Below are positions 11,201 through 18,770 of a stretch of DNA of 64,000 nucleotides, piece after piece (the first letter of the stretch is position 1; the number at the start of each line of letters is the position of its first letter). Origin of the DNA: Leishmania infantum JPCM5. Lineage: Eukaryota; Euglenozoa; Kinetoplastea; Trypanosomatida; Trypanosomatidae. The position numbers and the translations under genes were made by a program. The stretch spans positions 186,001 to 250,000 of the forward strand of contig NC_009410.2 of the NCBI RefSeq assembly GCF_000002875.2. The letters are read 5' to 3'. Under the pieces are notes generated by a model that had not been told where the DNA came from, did no database searches, and saw only the letters and a program-made list of their open reading frames with translations.

Positions 11201-11567
11201 GCAGCACGCCTAGCGCCGGCGGGCTCTGCGGTGTTGTGCTGCTGCGCGAAGCGCCGGGACGACCGGCGCACCATCCGCTGTTGCTCGGCTGCTGGGCGCG
11301 CTGCGTTGAGCGACAGCCGTCGCTGCGGTGCCAGTGGGTGAGACCGTGGCTCAGGTTGGAGCCGTTGTTGCCGGAGTTACCCAACAGCCCGATCGAGGGC
11401 GTGTCGATCAGCTGCGCCTTACCGTCTATCAGTGCAATCAAGATGGCGGTGCCACGGCCGCCGCTGACGCGACCCACTGCCTGGCTGAACTTCGCCACCT
11501 TGTCCACGGCGGACCACCCCTCCAGGGAGTCGCCGTAGCGGGTCTTCGAGAAGCCGCCGTAGGGCAT
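8295..11567 (-). CDS. Trypsin-fold/armadillo protein, probably a catalytically dead protease
   Basis: A 1090-residue protein from the ATG at 11567. The N-terminal 450 residues look like a degraded trypsin-like peptidase. A GRGTAILIALIDG strand comes first. The segment LLTTSYVL stands where active members have L-T-x-x-H-V-L, so the catalytic His appears replaced by Tyr127. Then comes the nucleophile region TCSGGPVFNMQGDFIGV with Ser402. A Ser/Pro-rich linker (450-600) leads to helical repeats at about 620-820 (VGGVGAILEAIDGHP, SALAALCRICL) typical of armadillo folds. The C-terminal 200 residues are less clear. In the last 240 bases another minus-strand frame encodes a hydrophobic tail with coding-like third positions, so the true C-terminus may differ. 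I infer a scaffold role; no localisation signal is evident. Confidence 0.72.
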   Translation of the reverse strand: MPYGGFSKTRYGDSLEGWSAVDKVAKFSQAVGRVSGGRGTAILIALIDGKAQLIDTPSIGLLGNSGNNGSNLSHGLTHWHRSDGCRSTQRAQQPSNSGWCAGRPGASRSSTTPQSPPALGVLLTTSYVLRSPQDMADASVCFLDQPIVGMAALLGREPKPMHVGLCSAFGFVSSVATPKKEREYTCRTSTVATACRSRLDDEPDYLLYAAAAGDSEEDETEEIGFTLTYCEVFPTHDDATYPKERSPPLNPSQPGGSHGCSAESAMSSPSERGPSYEGGAGLGKEADGTAASLSEFALPRERGAKGVASDAAHAAGGPQVNRLASDAARRRFSGAQDSLCQVQPLHVPLLLSAIPAIKVGDVHLMITHVNDGRRSYRVQRVAAVFADYCLYEPTSFGEVTCSGGPVFNMQGDFIGVQHERNGQSLCLLIKSIVRHLFDAGLLGMCRAPISAETIKQREVHARPGDAVFSAMTTRLPAFSGSNRMPPLKTNNCPTSLRRTGAAAASDGAERGGHSASSSRLPAVPLGSKSPATLRAERDFTVDATGTTMAPSLATMSNFGSPRTLHGRPADSTANSSCKSVRPAEGGAGVADAVAAAALPLIPPSKPLSQCVPSFEEVFAEFFDGADSLPHILYAFPYCPPLVKITMESLAQVKREDELERIVAVGGVGAILEAIDGHPQEEQIVTSALAALCRICLCERNLAIFLHLDGVVTVMEIMKEYVRQQAVLQWGIRTLLCATDMSCPSAAASAELMVRSSAPELLVNVLRVHGAAPRKTATRQSQPNHLIRWDCDLIANLLMANPRLTTLFLREDFLTLLLQLSRDDVDNAFLMEGFAHVFCAFVQCFTEEDEPPPPHILQVAPAPGFKRHPAMPSPNNSPAPRFRELSVHGGASNPNRAAHCSGGDHVCRGGRESPASSAPATPSLYSPNTIATSPHKVSFFFLCDIMSHDTDGRLARAVLDVCEAALDPKNSITAHRGRPEVVLMRCLETLRLLLTWGLLRLPRGEAMLSAVEGLTVLGFASTLAMPPTCFSAPSSPRSLPSFSQDTARLLLICQRVRRESTSSSELVVSAEAVQRLLLRGSRMSGVVCAGA

Positions 11568-11722
11568 ACTCACGTGCGCCGCGAGCGGGTGAGTTCCTCC
11601 TTTTACGAGCTTGGTGCGGGAGATCGAGGGAGCGATGAGGTGACGACAGTGCGGCTTTCCGCTGCCTTCTGTGCGCCGATGTTCTCACTTTCCGAAAGCA
11701 ATTCAGGTGAGAGACAGGAAGA

Positions 11723-11741
11723 CTGAGTAGACAAGAAAGCG
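11723..11741 (-). other. Candidate trans-splice acceptor for the trypsin-fold/armadillo gene
   Basis: The minus strand reads CGCTTTCTTGTCTACTCAG with the AG at 11724-11723, about 155 bases before the ATG at 11567. Confidence 0.45.
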
Positions 11742-12051
11742 AGCGGAACAAGTGCGTGAAGAGTGCTCACACTTGTCACGGAAGTGGACGGCCGAGGCCC
11801 CTATCAGGAGACTGGAAAGAAGAGGGGGGGGCACAGCTGTCGAGAAATGAGTCACGCTAGCGCTCGCCCTTCTGGTGCTGTTTAAGTCGGAAATTCTGCA
11901 TGACCACGAGGGCATTGCACATTTAAACCGTGCAACACGCAGAGCGCAAGCACGCATGCACGCACAGCCATCCCGCTTGCTGACAACACCGCTGAAATCG
12001 CCCCGGGTAATGCAAATGCATCGGTGCAGTTAGATTCACACATAGATATGC

Positions 12052-12080
12052 ATATATATATATATATATGTGTATGTGTG
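12052..12080. repeat. AT/GT microsatellite
   Basis: Nine AT units followed by a GT-rich run in intergenic DNA. Confidence 0.85.
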
Positions 12081-12574
12081 TTGATGGAGACAAGCATTGA
12101 GGGCACCGCAGAAAGCTGAACAGATGGCTTGCAACGTCGGCAAGAGAAGCTCAGGAATAAAGTTGAAGACCACACCATGGGTGCGCTCGTGGGGGAGTTC
12201 AGAAAAAGAAAGAGGCGGGTGATGTGCGGAGGGGGGAGGAGGGGCACGGGGAGGTGCGGCGGCACACATGGAGAGATCCTAAATACATCCACAAAATCCG
12301 TGTCTTATGCCGGCCTTTCCCTAGTTCTCCCTCTTCACCACGCTCGTACTACCTACGCGATGAAACGCCACTGAACTTGGTGCTGCACACACGTACACGC
12401 ACACATCTCTCTTCTCTTCACTTCCCCTGTTTTCGTTCCTCTTTGCCTCGCGTCGCCGATTCCATCTCGCCCGTTCGGCTGCATGGCGGACGAGGAAGCG
12501 GGGAGACTCGAAAGAAAAGTGAAGATGCGGTGTGCCGAAAACCCCATTTTTTATTTTTTAGAGAGGGAGGAGAC

Positions 12575-15500
12575 TCAGTAAAGGTAAGACAGCGTCACGG
12601 CATCTTTCACCGCCGTCACCTTGCTGCAGTAGGGGCAGCACACGACCGTGGTGGTACCCGCTGCGGCGACAGCAGCCGCGTTGCGATTTGTCCGCCGCGC
12701 CGTGGTACGCAGATCGAGGTAGGTCTTGTGGGACACCACGTGTCCGCACTCTAGCAGCGTCGGCGGGTTCAGCAACGACGCGTAAGCCCTGTCCGGCGAG
12801 GCGAGAAGATTGCGCGTCACCGGCGGCATATCGAGCGGCACCGTGACGGCACGCAAGACATGAAAAGCGTCATTGTTGAGAGGCGTCACTGCCGCAGCTG
12901 CAGCTGTCGCGGTAGTGGCACCACCCTCCTGATCCTCCTCCTCCCGCCCTTCATCACGGTCGCTGGCCAGCACGGCTGAGTCGGCGTAAAGGGCTGTCAC
13001 GGCACGCGTCATGATGCGCGAAATCGTGATCGCATCCGGCATCATTGACGGTCCGCGAAGAAGAAAAGCTGGGAAGAGGGAAGAGACAGATATGATGCGG
13101 ATGGGGTCTGGGAGTGCGGCATGCGGAAGCGGCGGCGCCGGTGGGCGCTGCTGTTGCAGCCGCTGATACTGGTGTTGCTGTTGCTGTTGCTGCGACCGCG
13201 GCGACCCTGGCGAAGCTGTGCGCATGTCAGGGGCGTTGAGTGCGACAGCAGTGCTCTCCGGCTGAGGCAGATTGGAGCGGGGCGACGGTGCTTGAACTTG
13301 CCGCTGCTGCGCCGGCCGTGAGGACTCGGTGCTCCGCTCAAAACGGCTGCGCAGCGCTCGAATGGTGTTGGGGAGCTGACGATTCGCATTCGTGGCCGCA
13401 GCCGTGCCAGTCGCAGGGCCCGTGGCCACCTCCGCTGGTCCTCCCGAGACGCCGTGCGTCGGCGTCGACGACTGCGACGGGTCCGGGGCTGAGCAGATGA
13501 TCTCCTGCGGCGGCAGTGTGGCGCAGATAAGCAACGCGCCGCAGACAAGCGGGTCAAGGCAACGGCGGCGCGTCACGGGGCAGAAGCACATCGTGGACTG
13601 GAACACAGGTTGCCAGCGGCACTGCACCACCGATACACAGGCGGCAGTGTACGATGGCAGCGTGTGCCGCGTGGTGAAGGTGGCGGCGCGGGCGTTGAAG
13701 TAGTGCCGTGTCGACAGCTCCGCCTGCTTATGAGGAAGGAGCTTGCCGACATTAAGCGCATCAACAAGGGAGCCGGTGTCCAACATTCGCTCTACCGAAC
13801 GAATAAGCGCCACATTCGACGCCCCCGCCTCGAGTCGCGCGTCCATCTCCTGCAGCAGTGATGATGTGTGCGGCACATCGAGCGTCAGCCCGCTGTGATG
13901 GTGGGAGGCAGTGTGCGAAGAGGCGCGCTGCTGCGACGGTGAGCCACCGCTTTCGGTCCCGGATCGCTGATCGGTACCGTGAGAGGGGCTGTTGGCACCT
14001 CCGCTGAGTGTACCACTCCGGCGCCGATCTCCAGTCAGGTATCGAACGAAGCCCTCGATAATAGCGTGGCGTGTCTGGCCTGGGCCTGATAGGTTGATGA
14101 GGCGCCGAGCGGTGCCGCGTCCGCGGCGCTGCCGCGTGGTTTCACTCTCGCTGTCGCCCCGCCGTTGCTGCTCTGCTGGCTGGTCGACGTCGTTTTCCAC
14201 GCTGCCGCCGCCACGCCCAGAAGACGTCCGCTGCTCTGTGGCTCGCATGCTCGGCTGCGCACTTGCCGCGCTGCGCAGCGCGGGAGACGACAACGTGCCT
14301 GGTGGCAAGCTGAAGTTGTCGAGACCCTCCTCGTCGTCCGCGCTTGGGGCGCCGGGCGAGCGGCGTCGGCCAGCAGGAGAAGAACCCATCTTATGCTCCC
14401 GCCGTGCCCGGACGCGGGCCACCACGTCGCTGAGCTGCACCTCCTGAAACACGCTGTGCAGCAGGTGACGCCCCTCCAACTGGTCGAACGAGTTCAGCAG
14501 ATAGGCGCTGATGGGCGTCACATACTTTTCAAGACCATTGTCGAGCGATACGGCCATGCCCAAGACGCCGGTGCCTTGGGCAATGGACGCGGCCCGACCT
14601 CGGCGGCGCACATACGACATCAGCGTCTCGTCAGTGCCACCGTGCCACATAGGTGCCAGCGAGAAGGCGGTGGAGGTCGCCTTGGAGAGATCGGCAGCAC
14701 ACCCGGCACCGCTACGACGGCTCTGCAGTGTGGCCTCCGCCACCAAAAGCACGTAGAGCTCATACATGGCGTTCAGCTTGCGCGCCTCCTCCAGAAGCGT
14801 TGTTGTGAGAGACTCCACATATACCCAGACGGGAAGCGGCAGTCTGGAGGGCGACGCTGCGCATAACGCCGATGCCAGTGGTAAAGTGCCCTCCCCACCG
14901 ACGGGGCTCACGGGCTCGTGGGGGTGCGGCACCTCCTGCCGCGGGGCGCCGTCGCAGTTGCCGGTCTCAGCAGCGCCTGTCTCCCACGCGAGGAGGTACG
15001 GCGCCACCGCCAGAATGTAGCGCGTGAGATGCTCTTCATGGCTGAGGGTGTCGCCGGCGCCGTCAGAGTCGCCGCTCAGAAGTCTGTCCACTGCCGTCGA
15101 AGCCACGCTCCGCAGCATCGGGATGTAGCCCAGAGCGCTCATCGGGTGGAGCACCGAAAGCATCAGCGGTGCAGCGCCAGTGCCGTCGCCGCCTGTCATT
15201 GCAACACCGCGGCGACCAGGCGGGGTAAGCGGGTCGGAAATGGAGGTCAGGGTGTGTGCAGACTGGCTACTGATTGTCGCCGGGTTACTGCCGTCGTGTA
15301 GCATGTATGCCTCCTGTGCGGAGCGGGCCTGTATCTTGCGGTGCTGCTGAAGAGACACCAAAAGGCGCGTGGCAGCCGCAAAAAAGCTACATGGCGAGCT
15401 CGGCTGCGGCGCGGCCTTGCCGTTACGAGCCTCGGTGTCGGCGGACACCGCCACGGGCGTGGTGCGCATCAGCGCCGACAGTTCTTGCAGCGCGCTGATG

Positions 15501-18500
15501 ACAATTAAATCGGTCTGCAACAGTGCGCAGAGGGCGCGCAGGTGTTCGGCGGCGGCCTTGTGATCCATCACTGGTGCCACCTTCCCTCCCCCCATGCACT
15601 GCACCCACGTTCGTTGGGGCACAGCATCGTCAGTGGCCGACGCGCCGACAGCGACAGTGATTGGGGGAGGACTCTCCGCCGGCGACACCGGCGTATCCGC
15701 ACGCACTCGCACGCAGCGCCGATGCAACAGGGCGTCTTGCCGCTGCTGAAGCGTTTGCTGCCAGTGCTTCTGAGCCTCGTGAGAGCAGGAATGCTGCTCA
15801 GCAAGCGCGCGCGCGCCGGTGGTGGGTGTGCGCTGCTGCCTCAGGGGCAAGTGTTGCTGAGCAGGCGACGACGAGATGGTCGGCGCGGGTGCCGAGGGGG
15901 CGCTGCCGCGGTTAGACGCGGCTCCTACAGCCGTGGGCACCGCGTGCGTTGCGGTGGCGCCACTGCCATCTACGCGCACCCCCGGCACGTCGAAGCCGCC
16001 CAGCCACACATCCGCGAGAGCGACTGTGGCTTGCAGACCGCGGCTCGGCTGCGTCGGCGCAGACGGCTCACCCTCGTCCGCTTCCGCCCCCGCCTCGTCC
16101 TGGTGCGGCTCCGCGGACCGTGACGTGTCGCGAAAGGAAGAAGGGGCGGCACTGCTGCTCTGGCTGCTGTGCAAAGAAGGCTGAGCAATGGATACCGAGT
16201 GCTCCAGCGATGTCATCAGCGAGATCGGGGAGGCCTCCACAACAGCAGCCGCGGCTGTCGCCGCAGACGTCACAGGTGTCCGCTTCGTGCGATGGCGCTG
16301 GCCATCGCCACTTTCGCCGTCGTTCGAGCCCTCCACCTCCTCGGCGGAGGAAAACAGCTCATCCGCGACAGTAGAGAAGTCGCTGGCACTCGCTGCGGCG
16401 GCGGCGTCGGAGGACGAGCGGTTGGGAGAGGAGGCTGCAGACGAGGAGAACGAGAACGCCTTCGGCGCTGCCGATACACGCTCTCGCGTCAGGGATGTTG
16501 CCGAGGTCTGTGAGCGCCGTGTGAACCCTGTCTTTGACCCCTCCTGCCGATCCTCTTCTGCCGAGGCTGTGGCGTCCGCGTCTCCGGCGGCAGCAGCGAT
16601 GGCCATGTCCTCAAGAAGGGCGCAAAAGTCGTGGATCTGAGCCAACCAGGTCGAAGTCGTTGGCAAACGCGTGGACAGCTGCGCAGACACCCGTGACAGC
16701 TCGGACCGAGGGTTGTCCACACCGGTAGAGAGCTCCTTCGCGGATCCTGCGGATGTAGTAGTCAAGGAGCCGCGACAGACACTGCCGCGTTGGCCGTGCT
16801 GCACCAGCGTGCGCACCTCCTGCAGAACCACAGCAAAGTCAGCTTCGACGTCGCCGGTGGCACTGCTGTAGCCCCTGCCCGAGGAGCCATCGCTAAGCCG
16901 CTTCGCTCCCTTCGCCGCAGGCTTGGCAGACCGAGCGGCTGCCGCAACCCCTGAGGCAGCCTCGGCACCCTGCGACACCGCGCTCACGTCGTCTTCCTCG
17001 CACCAGCACAACTCGGCCTCCATTGGTGCAGGAAGGGCAATGCCGTCAGCGCGGAGTTGTCCCAACACCAGCGCGTCTACAGACTCCTGCAGCGTTGGTC
17101 GGCCTCGGCGGCGCGACGCTTGTTGCGGCTGCGCATCGGCACCGTTCGCCTTCGTACTGCGAGTGCGTCGACGCGGCGTGCGACGCGTGGGCGTGGTCTG
17201 AACAGGCCCATGGCTGCGGTGACGCTTGCCGCTTCCCGTGATCGCCGCCTTGGAGGAAGCTCTGCGGTCGGCAGCCGCGGAACCGGACAGTTGACGCTGC
17301 TGTTGCTGTTCCTCCTCCTCGAAGCGCAAGTCGTTGTCGCCACCGCTGCCGTAGCTGCCGCTGTTGCTGTTGTAGCCGCTGCGAACGGAGCTGGCCGCTG
17401 GGCTCCCGCGGGAGTTGGACAGAGGTGAGCGCGGCACTGACAACTCATAGGGCGACTCTTCCGTCAGCCGTCGCAGGAACTCGTCAGTCTCGCTGCGCTG
17501 ATGGGTGCTATCGCCGCCGAGCCCAGAGCGCGTTGGTTGGCCATCTGGGCTTTTCAGCTGCGAAGCTTCACCGCCGCCACGGCCACCATCGTTAGAGTCC
17601 TCCCGCTTCCACGCACGGCCGCCGTGCATACCCTGGGGTGGCCGCGCTCGCCGCTGCTCACGGGGTCGCGGAGGCCACTCCACACAGTGACTCAAGTACT
17701 TCTTCACGTTCTCCACGCACGCCGCGTGGGGCAGTTGCGCCGCCGGCACTTGCAGCTCTGGTCGGTCGACGAGTGAGAAGGCTAGCGGCGGGGACGCCGT
17801 GGACTCGGCTGGGGGAGCTGTTCGGCTGGGAGACGCCGCCGCACGGAGAGGCGGGCTGGCAGCGCTGACTGGACGTGTAGACGCTGCCGGCATGGCAGGC
17901 CTCGCCGCAGACGAGGCGGCAGAGGACGCGCCGAGGCCCGAACTAGGCACAGCAGCATCGCTGCCGACGCCGCGGCTGGCAGCGGAACCGGCCGGCAGCT
18001 GCGGGGGGGTGGTAGTTGTGTTGACGATGGATGAACGGTGAGCCCGTGGCGGGGAAGCGGGGCCTCGGTCACTCGGCGAGGTGTCCCCAAACGAGCCACG
18101 AGGAGCTGGGGCGGTGCCGCTGGTGCTGCCTCCCGCTGGCGCAGAGGGTGGCGACGCCATGATCTGTGGCGTGCGCAGAGTCGCGGCAGGCGGCGACGAT
18201 GGTGAGCCAGCTCCGCCCGTCGCGCCAGCCCAACTCCCTTTCGCGTTCATGCTCGGGTAGCGTTCCGAGAGTGCGCTCAGCTCTTGGGCGAGGGCAGAGA
18301 CACCGCGGCGCAGAACAGCCAACTGCTGGCCCACTTCGGCATCACACCGCGCGGCAGCCGTGGCGAGAGCGTCCAACGTAGAGGGCACCTGCAGAGCGGT
18401 CTGTTTGGGTTCTGTTGACGGTGCACGCTCGTCACGGTCTCTGCGGGCAACGTTCTCGGTCCTCGGATCTGGCGCGGAGGACTGTGTTGTGGCGCAGAGA

Positions 18501-18691
18501 GCTTCCCCACTGGCGCGAAACAGCACCTCCAAGCGCGACAAGGCATCCATGAGAGACGACAACGACGCCCCCGCCTCTCTCGCATGCAGCTGGGCGACGC
18601 TGGTGAAACGTGTCGCACCGGCGCCAGCACCGCCCGCAGAGGCGGTGGCGGGGAAGGCAGCAGCGCTGCCGCCGTACACGGAGTCTACCAT
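12575..18691 (-). CDS. Giant RMD5/GID2-like RING protein with an interrupted RING
   Basis: A 2038-residue protein starting at the ATG at 18691, 23 bases after a good splice acceptor. Most of residues 1-1600 is Ser/Ala/Pro/Gln low-complexity sequence with islands of ordinary composition. Near 1620-1700 helical sequence (LVDALNVGKLLPHKQAEL) leads into MCFCPVT at 1701-1707. The C-terminus has NPPTLLECGHVVSHKTYLDL (Cys1982, His1984) and VCCPYCSKV (Cys2019, Cys2022). Together these match the GID/CTLH-type RING of RMD5 (F-x-C-P-V ... NPP-x-x-L-x-C-G-H-V ... K-C-P-Y-C), but about 275 low-complexity residues separate the first Cys pair from the rest. I infer an E3 ubiquitin ligase subunit of a GID-like complex. 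A LisH/CTLH region was not identified with confidence. Polygutamine-like and poly-Ser tracts are frequent. Confidence 0.7.
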   Translation of the reverse strand: MVDSVYGGSAAAFPATASAGGAGAGATRFTSVAQLHAREAGASLSSLMDALSRLEVLFRASGEALCATTQSSAPDPRTENVARRDRDERAPSTEPKQTALQVPSTLDALATAAARCDAEVGQQLAVLRRGVSALAQELSALSERYPSMNAKGSWAGATGGAGSPSSPPAATLRTPQIMASPPSAPAGGSTSGTAPAPRGSFGDTSPSDRGPASPPRAHRSSIVNTTTTPPQLPAGSAASRGVGSDAAVPSSGLGASSAASSAARPAMPAASTRPVSAASPPLRAAASPSRTAPPAESTASPPLAFSLVDRPELQVPAAQLPHAACVENVKKYLSHCVEWPPRPREQRRARPPQGMHGGRAWKREDSNDGGRGGGEASQLKSPDGQPTRSGLGGDSTHQRSETDEFLRRLTEESPYELSVPRSPLSNSRGSPAASSVRSGYNSNSGSYGSGGDNDLRFEEEEQQQQRQLSGSAAADRRASSKAAITGSGKRHRSHGPVQTTPTRRTPRRRTRSTKANGADAQPQQASRRRGRPTLQESVDALVLGQLRADGIALPAPMEAELCWCEEDDVSAVSQGAEAASGVAAAARSAKPAAKGAKRLSDGSSGRGYSSATGDVEADFAVVLQEVRTLVQHGQRGSVCRGSLTTTSAGSAKELSTGVDNPRSELSRVSAQLSTRLPTTSTWLAQIHDFCALLEDMAIAAAAGDADATASAEEDRQEGSKTGFTRRSQTSATSLTRERVSAAPKAFSFSSSAASSPNRSSSDAAAAASASDFSTVADELFSSAEEVEGSNDGESGDGQRHRTKRTPVTSAATAAAAVVEASPISLMTSLEHSVSIAQPSLHSSQSSSAAPSSFRDTSRSAEPHQDEAGAEADEGEPSAPTQPSRGLQATVALADVWLGGFDVPGVRVDGSGATATHAVPTAVGAASNRGSAPSAPAPTISSSPAQQHLPLRQQRTPTTGARALAEQHSCSHEAQKHWQQTLQQRQDALLHRRCVRVRADTPVSPAESPPPITVAVGASATDDAVPQRTWVQCMGGGKVAPVMDHKAAAEHLRALCALLQTDLIVISALQELSALMRTTPVAVSADTEARNGKAAPQPSSPCSFFAAATRLLVSLQQHRKIQARSAQEAYMLHDGSNPATISSQSAHTLTSISDPLTPPGRRGVAMTGGDGTGAAPLMLSVLHPMSALGYIPMLRSVASTAVDRLLSGDSDGAGDTLSHEEHLTRYILAVAPYLLAWETGAAETGNCDGAPRQEVPHPHEPVSPVGGEGTLPLASALCAASPSRLPLPVWVYVESLTTTLLEEARKLNAMYELYVLLVAEATLQSRRSGAGCAADLSKATSTAFSLAPMWHGGTDETLMSYVRRRGRAASIAQGTGVLGMAVSLDNGLEKYVTPISAYLLNSFDQLEGRHLLHSVFQEVQLSDVVARVRARREHKMGSSPAGRRRSPGAPSADDEEGLDNFSLPPGTLSSPALRSAASAQPSMRATEQRTSSGRGGGSVENDVDQPAEQQRRGDSESETTRQRRGRGTARRLINLSGPGQTRHAIIEGFVRYLTGDRRRSGTLSGGANSPSHGTDQRSGTESGGSPSQQRASSHTASHHHSGLTLDVPHTSSLLQEMDARLEAGASNVALIRSVERMLDTGSLVDALNVGKLLPHKQAELSTRHYFNARAATFTTRHTLPSYTAACVSVVQCRWQPVFQSTMCFCPVTRRRCLDPLVCGALLICATLPPQEIICSAPDPSQSSTPTHGVSGGPAEVATGPATGTAAATNANRQLPNTIRALRSRFERSTESSRPAQQRQVQAPSPRSNLPQPESTAVALNAPDMRTASPGSPRSQQQQQQHQYQRLQQQRPPAPPLPHAALPDPIRIISVSSLFPAFLLRGPSMMPDAITISRIMTRAVTALYADSAVLASDRDEGREEEDQEGGATTATAAAAAVTPLNNDAFHVLRAVTVPLDMPPVTRNLLASPDRAYASLLNPPTLLECGHVVSHKTYLDLRTTARRTNRNAAAVAAAGTTTVVCCPYCSKVTAVKDAVTLSYLY

Positions 18692-18714
18692 CGGCCTCTA
18701 CGTACAGGTTCGTG

Positions 18715-18770
18715 CTGTGATGATAACCACAAGCACAAGGGGGGAGAAGGGAGAGAAGAGACGAGGCGGG
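18715..18770 (-). other. Trans-splice acceptor for the giant RING gene
   Basis: A minus-strand C/T-rich tract (CGTCTCTTCTCTCCCTTCTC and neighbours) precedes the AG at 18716-18715, 24 bases before the ATG at 18691. This placement decides in favour of the annotated start. Confidence 0.55.

Larger units (their letters stand above)
11568..12574 (-). other. Intergenic region with splice signal and AT repeat
   Basis: One kilobase without a gene. It holds a candidate acceptor at 11723-11741 and an alternating AT/GT tract around 12052-12080. Confidence 0.6.
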
